Assembly: GCF_901000735.1 (NCBI RefSeq)
Contig: NC_081544.1
Span: 35,415,235 to 35,479,234 of the forward strand
DNA length: 64,000 nucleotides
Origin: Corylus avellana
Taxonomy: Eukaryota; Streptophyta; Magnoliopsida; Fagales; Betulaceae
Direction: 5' to 3'
The position numbers were made by a program, and so were the translations under genes. The notes below the pieces were generated by a model. It saw only the letters and a list, made by a program, of their open reading frames with translations. It did not search any database and was not told the origin of the DNA. This document shows positions 55,800 to 64,000 of this stretch, piece by piece. Position 1 is the stretch's first letter. Each line of letters begins with the position of its first letter.

Positions 55800-57120
55800 G
55801 AAGAGGATTTTCTTTAATTTAGCCTATAAAATTGATGTGTCACTTGAACATGTGAGAAGTATATATATTTTTTTTATAACATTAATAAAGTTAGAGGAAA
55901 TTCTATTAAAAAAATACATTAAAAAAATATGTAACTTTCACATGTTAAAAACACATGATAATTTTATATATTGAGCTCAATCAGATCGGAGTAAAACTAT
56001 CTCCGAAAGAAAAAGAGAATTCAAATACGATAGAGTTTTTTTTTTTTTTGTAAGTTATAGAGAGAGAGAGGGAGAGAGTTGAAATATGATAGTTTATGGT
56101 TTTTAATGCAGGAGCAATTAGACAGTTAGGCAGCTGATTGATATTTGAGCAAAAATATGTTATTGGCATTAAAGATATCAAATCTTACGATGGGACAAAT
56201 GGTTATAAGAGCCATATTCGTCCCCTCTAGGCTCTATCATATCATCAAGATTAAGTAATGACGTGCTAACTATTTGAGTACATTAATGCCCTAGTCTTTT
56301 TCTCTACTTTCTCTTCTAACAAACCTATTAAATATTTTTGACTTTTTTTTTTTCCTTTCTTTTCTGAATGAGTGGTTTTTTTTTTTTTTTTTTTGAAGGA
56401 CTGAATGAGTGATTTTGGCCTTGATTAAAGGAGAGGGACCCTGTCCATTTTCAGAAAAATTAAGAAGATTCATTTTATGGTTTATATTAAAATTTAGGAC
56501 AAGGTTTTCCTACAAAATTCCTTTCAACCTAACCTATAAAAGTGACATATGTCTATTTTTTTAATAACATGTAAGAAACACATGTGTTTTTAATAAAATT
56601 TATTATAGCTTTGTCCCCTATTAAAAAAATATGTGATTTTCACAAGTTTAAGAACATAGTTTTCCTTCAAACTGGGTTGAAAGAATTGTGTTTATTTTTT
56701 TAATAACATGTGAGATACACCTGAGTTTTTAATAAAATTTATTTCAACCCACTGCTATTAAAAAACATGTGCATCTCACATGTTCAAGGGACACATGTCA
56801 TTTTTATAGACTAGGTTGAATGAAATTTCTTCAATCCAGTTTGGAGGAAAACTTTGTCCATAAAATATCATGACAGTATAAAAGTTGGACAGAGTTTTTC
56901 TCCAAATTGGGTTAGAGGATTTTTTTTCCGACATATTTTATAAAAATGACGTGCCTTCCACATGTGAGAAACAAGTGTTTTTTTTTTTTTTTTTTTTTAA
57001 TTACAATGATAAAGTTGAAATAAATTTTATTTAAAAAACATGTGCTCACTTGAAAATATAATAGATTGGAGGAAATTCCTTGAATTTAGTTTGGAGAAAA
57101 ACTCTGTCCATAAAAAACAG
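55800..57120. repeat. Cluster of diverged repeat fragments ('ttggaggaaaactctgtcca' family)
   Basis: The same modules recur several times in both orientations: 'ctataaaaRtgacatgt', 'aacatgtgagaaacacatg', 'taataaaatttatt' and 'ttggaggaaaactttgtcca' or its inverse. Copies are seen at about 55815-55965, 56515-56660, 56680-56860 and 56885-57115. It reads as several insertions or rearranged copies of one non-coding element. Confidence 0.6.
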
Positions 57121-57157
57121 TATTTATTTTCCTTGAAAAGGAGATCCAAAGTTATAG

Positions 57158-57216
57158 TTATGTTGGTTTCGCAAGTCATGCTCCTTAACCAATTACACCA
57201 TCTCTTGGGATTTTCT
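57158..57216 (-). repeat. Possible SINE head
   Basis: The - strand has GGTGTAATTGGTTAAGGAGC, like a tRNA A box. The B box is poorly conserved. No tRNA can be folded. Confidence 0.3.
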
Positions 57217-58580
57217 TTTTCTTTACTGTCATATGATTTTTGGGTTTTCAGGTTCTCATACAAGGAAATGTATCACTAAGATTGAAATACACTAATATGC
57301 ATTTTGCTCTAATACCTAAACATTTTATCCTTAATAAATATTTAAGAAATTAGTAATGTATTTAATTTAATACCCAATTGAAAATTATTTATTCCCCTAT
57401 ATGCTATCTCCACGGGTAATAATTTTGAGTGAAAATGAGAGTTTAATAAGTCATTGCTCAAAGCTGCAGCCTGCAGTTTGGTAAGATGTAGACCTACTGC
57501 CGATTTGTGCTGGCACGATTGGAATAATTTAGAAAGTACCACACCAAAAAAAAAAAAAAAAAAATCCATTCTTGGCCATGTTCTTCCCCGTGAAGACTTA
57601 TTTGCTTCCAAACAAGGCCTTATGATTTGAATTTAAACAAAATATTAGGGGGAAAGCTTTGATCGTGTCTTTAGAATATCCAATCATATCCGGCCTTTGC
57701 GCTTGCATTAATCATTATGTCCAAATAGTTGATTAATAATGAGTTCTTCAAATACAAAATGTCATGATTCTTGGTTGGTTTAACTGCCTTCATGCACCTA
57801 ATATTCAAAATCCCATACATAGAAGATTTATATTTTAAAATTTTAATTCATTAAGAAACGGTAAATTTAATTATTTAATTAATATTCTAATTATTTTCTA
57901 CGTGTTTCAACAAATAAAACTTAACAAATAGAATATATGACTGAAATAAATGGTAAAATATAGAGTTTATAATTTGAACTCAAGATCTCAGCTTTAAAAT
58001 TATGTTGAAGTTATCTAATAATACTACTCTTTAGTCTTTAGTCTTCATACTCATTTCATATCGATTGCCCTGACGTATTTTAAATAACTTTTTATGACAT
58101 CTATTAAAAAAAAAAAAAAAAAAAAAACTTCAGATACTTAAAACACGTAAAGTTAATCAAAGTGAAATAGGTATAAAGAGTAACATTATTTAAAATTCCC
58201 TTAAAAAAAAAAACATTATTTAAAATTATCACTTAATTCAAAAGCTCAAGATAATTTAAAAAATTAATTATTTAATTAATTTTCTAAACTAATTATGACG
58301 TAACAATACATCTGCTAGATCTATGGCCAAAAGGTGCAAACTATGGTCATTAATTGGTCACGCCACTTGGGAGTCGAGTTTTCGCCTTTCTTGCCTAGCA
58401 ATCCTCTGACAAATACATAAAATGAAAGCAATAACTTAAAAGAGATTTTTTTTTGTGAAGGGACCCATGTCTGCAAATGCCATTACTTCGCTTTCAAGAC
58501 CAATCAACTCCCACCCCCAGAACTTGGTTGATTGAAAAAGTTCAACCTTTTCTCTTTCAAAGCATTAATCCAACTAACTG
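57217..58580. other. Gene-free AT-rich DNA upstream of the At3g27210-like gene
   Basis: Homopolymer runs and AT-rich sequence. A MITE-like foldback ('aatactactcttta...taaagagtaacatt') spans about 58018-58190. The last 100 bp are the probable promoter and leader of the next gene. Confidence 0.4.
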
Positions 58581-58671
58581 CCCCCTGTTCTCTTCTAGCT
58601 CTCTTTCTATATAGAAATTGCAGAAAACAGAATTCCAATTCCTAATGGATAAACATGGCAATGTTTGGAAG

Positions 58672-60188
58672 ATGGGGAACTCTGTTCCTGTTTCTACAAC
58701 CTCGGACTCTGCCTTGAAACTTCAACGCTCAATCAGTTGTAAGCTGGACAGAGTCTTAATCGAATCACCGATCAAGAAAAACAAAGTCAAAGGCCAAAAC
58801 TCAATTGCTGGACATGGTTTGAAGCCTCAGCCACCACCAATATCCCATGTAGACAGTTTCCGAGAATTAAGTACGATTTTATACTGTTAAATCTTTGTTG
58901 CCTTTCTAAGTAAGAATGTTGGACAATGTGTCTACTTACATTTGTGTCCTTTTATTTTTTTATTTTTCTACAAGTTCCGATTATCTGAAGTATTGTTCTC
59001 TGTTTCCTTCCTGATCACTTTCTGCATAATTATCAGCTTTTCTTTTCTGATGTAAAAAATTCTGGTTTTAGTAACACTGATGTTCTTGTTTTGTTTGAGA
59101 TTAATATGATTTATTACTTGAAGTTTGTGGATTCGTACTTTTGTTTAATTGTTTCTGGAAAAGATTATGATTTGACCTCCTCTGTTTAGGTTGATTATTG
59201 CAAAAGTTATTTGACAGTCTTGGTGGCTCCTTGATTATAATGGTGTCTGTAAATAAAATGCTGACACGTGTAAAAGAGTTGTAGATACAGCATTACTAGG
59301 GTGATTATGAAATATGTATGCAAACTTGTTTGGAGATTTGGATTGTTTGTAGGCAGATTGGTTGGGAAATGTAGTTTTCCAGGATCAAATAAATAATCTT
59401 TCTTTCACTTGTATGTTATTCTGCAGCTTCCACATTGTAGAAAAATGTAGTTGCTTTCAATATATGCCTATAACATGTTACACGATATTTTTGTCTATAA
59501 CAACATCAATTTATAGAAAGATATATACTATCTTTAATTGAATTGTGCCCAATGTTCCATGCAGGTGCTAAAGAGGAAATATATTTTGATCCACGGTCCT
59601 GCCCAGAATCTGATTGTGAAGACTTCTTCAGTATCAGCAGTGGTGAGACTTGGTTTCAATATATTCCATAATTTTTTTCTTTAATTTCTTTTTGAGTTTC
59701 TATTATGTTTCTTGCAATTTTATACTTGCTTCTTAGATTTTTGACTAGCTTGTATTCATGCAGATACAACCCCATCTTGTGGCAACACTCCTATCCACCA
59801 AAGCAGCTGCAAAGAAACTCCTGAACCTCTTTATGTGAACAGTACACCCAGTTCCAATCCTGAACCCCCTCCAACAGATATGAAAAAACAACTATTTGAG
59901 CTCTTTCAAGAGAGCTTCAGGGGAGATGCTGTTGATCATGGCAGTCCAAATTTACAAGGAAGGCCCATTTTTCACATCCCTCCAAAATCTACAAATCAAA
60001 CCCTTTATGCATCTCTAGCAAGCTCTGAATGCAGCAGTGAGACAACAACTCCCAAGGGAAGTTACAACCCCGGCGGGAAGGGGAAACTCGCAAAGTCTGC
60101 ACGCTGCTGCCTTCCAAATTTGGTGCGCAGCCTGAGCTTTAATGGGAGGAGGAAGAGGCTGAGCCTTGCCAATAGTAGAGGACGCTGA
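58672..60188 (+). CDS. At3g27210-like plant protein, probably N-myristoylated
   Basis: Three coding exons, 58672-58870, 59565-59642 and 59764-60188; GT-AG introns with fitting phases; 233 residues. The start MGNSVPVSTTSDSALKL matches the N-myristoylation pattern of this plant-only family, so I prefer the ATG at 58672 over the in-frame ATG at 58645. Family landmarks are SFRELSAKEEIYFDP, ESDCEDFFSISSDTTPS-GNTPIH, MKKQLFELFQESF and a C-terminal ARCCLPNLVRSLSFNGRRKR. The molecular role is unknown; Ser/Thr-Pro sites and the predicted lipid anchor suggest a membrane-associated phosphoprotein, which is inference. Confidence 0.85.
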
Positions 60189-60591
60189 GCCCAGCTTCTA
60201 CTCTGTCTATATTTGTAAAGAACTGCAAACTATAGTCTATAGCATAAAAGACATAAAACCGGTATCTTAAATCCCTTTTCATATATTTCTTGGCTTCCCT
60301 CAAGCAGGTTGAGAAGCAGTTCTAACTTCTAAAGTGAATTATGATCTTTCTTTATATTATCTTGTGCAAGTACTTGGGGAGCTTATATTTTAAAGTGATG
60401 ATGCGAATTTACCTACCACTTTTCCTAGATCCTTGCACTTTTACTATGAAGTAGGCGGTAATTCTTCTGTGTAGAATCTTGTGATAGCATTGCAGAGAGA
60501 TGCATAGATCCTGACAAGCCAAGTTTGGATGTGCATTGTCTCTTGCTATGTTTCATAGGACTATAGCATTCTTAGTTTAGTTGACACGGTA
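60189..60591. other. 3' UTR and spacer
   Basis: The probable 3' UTR of the At3g27210-like gene. No other feature is seen. Confidence 0.4.
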
Positions 60592-60782
60592 TGTAACAAC
60601 TCACCCTAAAAGATATGATATTATCTATTTTGGGCCAGATTCGCACGATTTTAGTATTGTGTTTACCCCAAAAGGCTTTATATCATTTAGACAAAGCATA
60701 TTCCACATAAACATATCATATTTTCTACACTCAAACAATGTAGGACGTCACAAAATTGTTCACTTTTGGCTCCCCCGAATTA

Positions 60783-60856
60783 GACTTTCCAAAAGGTCAC
60801 CTATCCTTGTACTACTCTCGCATAAGCTTGCTTAACTGTGGAGTTCTGATGGGATC
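60783..60856 (-). pseudogene. 5S rRNA-derived segment, inverted copy
   Basis: The - strand reads GATCCCATCAGAACTCC, ACAGTTAAGC, GCGAGAGTAGTAC and GATAGGTGACC, matching the 3' two thirds of plant 5S rRNA including the A-box region and a C box with one change. It shares AAGCAAGCTTATGC with the other copy, where 5S has AAGCGTGCTTGGGC. Confidence 0.75.
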
Positions 60857-60900
60857 ATGACAATAACGTGTTTTAAAACCGTGAAGCTCATGATGGTCAT

Positions 60901-60974
60901 GATCCTGTTAGAACTCCGCAATTAAGCAAGCTTATGCGAGAGTAGTACCGAGATGGGTGACCTCTTAAAAAATC
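60901..60974 (+). pseudogene. 5S rRNA-derived segment, direct copy
   Basis: GATCCTGTTAGAACTCCGC, AATTAAGC, GCGAGAGTAGTAC and an intact C box GATGGGTGACC of 5S rRNA. The first 45 nt of 5S and the true 3' end are missing. It lies 44 bp from the inverted copy, so a transcript would fold into a long hairpin. Confidence 0.8.
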
Positions 60975-61030
60975 TGGTTCGAAAAAACCTAAAACATACA
61001 ATATTGTGTCAATGGAGTGCGGGTGTTACA

Positions 61031-61495
61031 CGGTGTAGACTGCTACATCAGTTTATAAAAAGCTTATAGTAATATCACTAACAACTCTGTCTACTCAAAA
61101 CATATGTAGTTTGATTTCTCAACCAAAAAATCAATGCACCAAGTTACTCCCACCGGCACTCTACACATGCTGCTTCAATACATCTGCTACCAACAACTTC
61201 AAAACTGATCTACAAAACGTGTGAGAAAGAGTCGTCTTTTTATGTTGTAATTTCGCCTTAACAACGATATGCGCCTTATAAACTGCGCCACTGAAGTATA
61301 AAATCTCGTCTTAAAAAACTCAAATTACGACAATTGACAAACAGAAGAAGTTGAGAAGGCCACACACACTACACAGAGCAATGCGAGCACTGAGTTTCTC
61401 AGCCTTGGACTCGCTTCTCATTGCTACCTGAAAATACCTAAATCCCCATATGCGTCTGCGAATTTGGGTACACATTAAACCCTAGCAATTTGAAA
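61031..61495. promoter_or_regulatory. Probable promoter and 5' UTR region of GCS1
   Basis: No gene is seen. The last about 100 bp before the start codon contain 'aaaccctagcaatttg', typical of plant leaders. No clear TATA box. Confidence 0.35.
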
Positions 61496-63761
61496 ATGAC
61501 TGGAAATGGCCGAAGAAATGCTCGGAGCAGAATCAAACCCGCCACGGAAGCCAACGAGGACGGCGCTTTTCTCCGCAACACAAAACCAAACCCGAAAGCA
61601 CGTAAAGGCAGAACCAGAGATCATAGCTTCATTCGGATTTTCGACGTTAATCTGAAAGTCGTGCTCGGGCTCAGCGTTTTCGCGTTCTTAGCGATCTTCT
61701 TTCTGATTCGTCATCTTGTAAATCCAGCTGAAGAAGCTTCGAGACCTAGGGTTGTTACGCCGTTTCCGGCGCCAAAAGTCATGGACCTTCCTCAGGTTAA
61801 ATGTGACTTTTTCCTTCTATTTCTTCTGTTTTCCTTTTGGTATTTATAGCATATGAAGTATGGATGAATTGGTTATTGCAGTTCCAAGGCGAGCACAGAG
61901 AGAGCTTGTATTGGGGAACCTATCGCCCTCACGTTTATCTTGGGATTCGTGCGAGGTATTCCTGTTGCCATTGCGAAAGAATTTCTTTGTTCACTGGTTT
62001 TTACTATATTATTTGTCTTTCGTGATTGAAGGAATGGTTTATATATTGAATTTTGGCGTTGCAACATATTCTCTGTAAAATGAACTGTGGACTGGCATCA
62101 AAGGAATAGATATCATCCATCATCCAGGTCATGATGGTTATCTGGAAAATTTAAATAATAATAATAATATTTCTAGTGTTGATTTTTGTGTTTGTGGAGT
62201 GGAGGTTATTGCCTTCTTGGTGTATTTCTGTATCGAAACTTTCTAAAGATGGCTAAAGTAGTTTTGGTACCGGTATACTAGAAATTGGCGTTGAAATGGA
62301 AGAAAGTGGGTGGTCGATAATGGCTCTTCATATTTCAAAGTAAAGTACGTAAACAAAAATCCTGACTTAAAGATCAAACGTATTTTTTGCACTTGTAGCT
62401 TTTTATGCATTTGTAGATAAATAGGCTTGTTTTGGAAATCAAATTTAAGTATTTCATAATCCCCAGACCTGCAAACATGCATGTGTCTATGTGGAGTTCG
62501 TGTTTGGAAACGACTAAAGCTACTACAATCACTAAAACAAGGCATTTGCTTGTGCTACAAGCAGAATTCCGGTTCTCTGCAAAATGATATAGTTAAAAAG
62601 ATCACTTGGCCATTATATTTTGAAAAGGAGAGGAAAATAAAATGTCACTGTTACATGTTATGGTTTTTATATTCATTTATTCTCCACTTTCATCCAACTT
62701 TATGAATTAAAAGATGTGTGGGTAATAAGCTGCTGTAACTGGCAGGACTCCACGGTCTCTTATTGCTGGGTTGATGTGGCTTGGTGTAAAGGATGGAAGA
62801 TATTTCATGAGACATGTCTGCCAAGATTCTGATGAGCTAAGCACATATGGTTGGACGCATCATAATGGACGTGATTTTGGACACCAAGTTCTGGTTGACC
62901 AGGACATGACCCTGGCAACAAGTTTCTTGAAATCGAAGGTTGATGGCAGTGGCTATGGAGGAGATTGGGCTGTTCAGATTGATGTTCAAAGTGAGCAGTA
63001 AGTGGCTGGAACCCCCTGAATATGACATGTGCTTTATCAAATGCATGTGCTATGCTAAGCATGATTTTTGTATAAATTTAGCCTTAAATTGGAGAAAAAA
63101 AGTCTTACAATAAAGTAAAAGTAGCATCTGAAACTGAGTTAAAAAATGATGGTCCCGTTAAGACTGCATGAAGTGATCTCTTTTGTTTGGCTTTGATTCA
63201 TAAACAACACAATTGACCATTTGGAGTTGTTTAAATAAACTTATAGTGACTGAATCCTCTAGGTGAGGTTAGGCATCAAGCTATTTTGTTCTATTTTTGT
63301 ATAAAAGTGTACATTCACTCCTTACCCACTTTTTTTTTTTTAAAAAAAATTATTTTGTTTGGTTCAGAACATTTCATTTCTGAGCTGCAATTTTTTGATA
63401 GCGTGTGTGTGTGGGTTGGGGGGGGGGGAGGAGAGTGTTGTGCAACTATGACAACTAGATGGTCCATTGGTAATAACCCCTGCATACTTTGCAGTGCACA
63501 TGGATTTTGGCAGAATGATAGTGTCATCATTAGGCATTCATTTACACCTCCTAACATAAATTGTTGCTGTTGTGGTTTGTCCACAGATCTAAGTGGAATG
63601 AGGACATTGGGGGAACTGCACATATATTTTTCTATATGGCTGATGAAGATGGCAACGCTCTAAGTTTGAGTAGAGATATCTTGGACATTCGTGAGGATTC
63701 TCTCCTTGCATCAGGTTCACGAATGGATGTTGGAGATTGGCAGCTTCATTTAAAATCAAAG
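61496..63761 (+). CDS. GCS1: Alpha-glucosidase I (mannosyl-oligosaccharide glucosidase), 5' part
   Basis: Four coding exons are visible: 61496-61795, 61882-61955, 62746-62997 and 63587-63761, all with GT-AG ends and matching phases, giving the first 267 residues. The last donor (AAG|GTAATG) leads out of the window, so the gene is cut by the right edge. The product is a type II ER membrane protein with a basic cytosolic tail, a transmembrane helix (about 52-73), the stretch PRVVTPFPAPKVMDLPQ and the GH63 hallmark FQGEHRESLYWGTYRPHVYLGIRARTPRSL. It removes the outermost glucose from N-glycan precursors. The Arabidopsis gene is GCS1/KNOPF. The ATG at 61496 fits the family start MTGxxRRxAR. Confidence 0.95.
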
Positions 63762-64000
63762 GTAATGTTTGCAAAGGAGCGCTGGTAAAAATGCAAGTGT
63801 TTTGTTTCTTTATGAATGATAGAAGTGCTGCTTTTGTGGAATTATATCCTTGAGCCACTAAGCTTTTTGGCTTTGCTTTTTGTAGATACTATCTTAGGAC
63901 CTGTGTCATAGAGTAGCATAGTCCTTGATGTTTTCTACTTACCAACAAAAAATAAATAATAAATAAAATAAAATAAAATTTGTTTGACGATCTTTTGCAT

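Larger units (their letters stand above)
60592..61030. mobile_element. Solo LTR, Cassandra-type (TRIM), with 5S-derived palindrome
   Basis: 439 bp starting TGTAACA and ending TGTTACA, flanked by CGGTA (left) and CGGTG (right), a 5-bp target duplication with one mismatch. The left part ('ccctaaaagatatgatatta', 'ttttgggccag') resembles common plant LTRs. Cassandra retrotransposons carry 5S rRNA-like sequence in their LTRs, and two such segments are present here in inverted orientation. No internal domain or second LTR is seen, so this is a solo or truncated LTR. Confidence 0.7.

Noticed and set aside
60901..60974. Functional 5S rRNA gene
   Set aside because: It lacks the first 45 nt and the 3' end, has several changes in the A box region, and lies inside an LTR.

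Overview
The window is nuclear DNA from a dicot plant, probably a woody rosid. It shows GT-AG introns, AT-rich intergenic DNA full of miniature transposons, plant snRNA promoters and plant-only gene families. One 100-N assembly gap lies at 25313-25412. The species cannot be fixed from sequence alone.

Layout, left to right. (1) 0-6 kb: a tandem pair of BCS1-type AAA-ATPase genes on the + strand with related promoters; the first copy has an altered ATPase core. (2) 6-9.3 kb: a small-RNA cluster holding two U1 snRNA genes on the - strand, each with a plant Pol II snRNA promoter, an initiator tRNA-Met between them, and a tRNA-Lys(CTT) just beyond. (3) 10.4-17 kb: a U-box/ARM ubiquitin ligase of the PUB45/PUB6/PUB7 type on the - strand, five coding exons. 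(4) 17-26.5 kb: gene-poor DNA with MITEs, hAT- and MULE-like elements (one nested inside another, with the gap in it) and a tRNA-Leu(TAA). (5) 26.5-30.7 kb: the 20S proteasome beta-5 subunit gene, seven coding exons, with a MITE nested in a MITE inside one intron. (6) 34.5-38.5 kb: an LRR receptor-like kinase of subfamily III. (7) 40.5-51.1 kb: the DEAH-box splicing helicase PRP16, 17 coding exons. (8) 51.8-54.0 kb: the tiny secretory-pathway protein KISH, assembled from four short coding pieces. (9) 54-58.6 kb: repeat-rich DNA with a 48-bp perfect palindrome and a possible small repeat-containing ORF. (10) 58.7-60.2 kb: a myristoylation-type At3g27210-like protein. (11) 60.6-61.0 kb: a probable Cassandra-type solo LTR carrying two inverted 5S rRNA-derived segments. 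(12) 61.5 kb to the edge: the 5' part of alpha-glucosidase I (GCS1).

Most genes are unrelated housekeeping or signalling genes, not a cluster with one job. There are two thematic links. U1 snRNA and PRP16 both belong to the spliceosome. From memory of the Arabidopsis map, the U-box ligase, the LRR kinase and GCS1 correspond to close neighbours on chromosome 1 (about At1g67490-At1g67530), which suggests conserved microsynteny. All exon boundaries were read by hand from splice sites, reading phase and family conservation.
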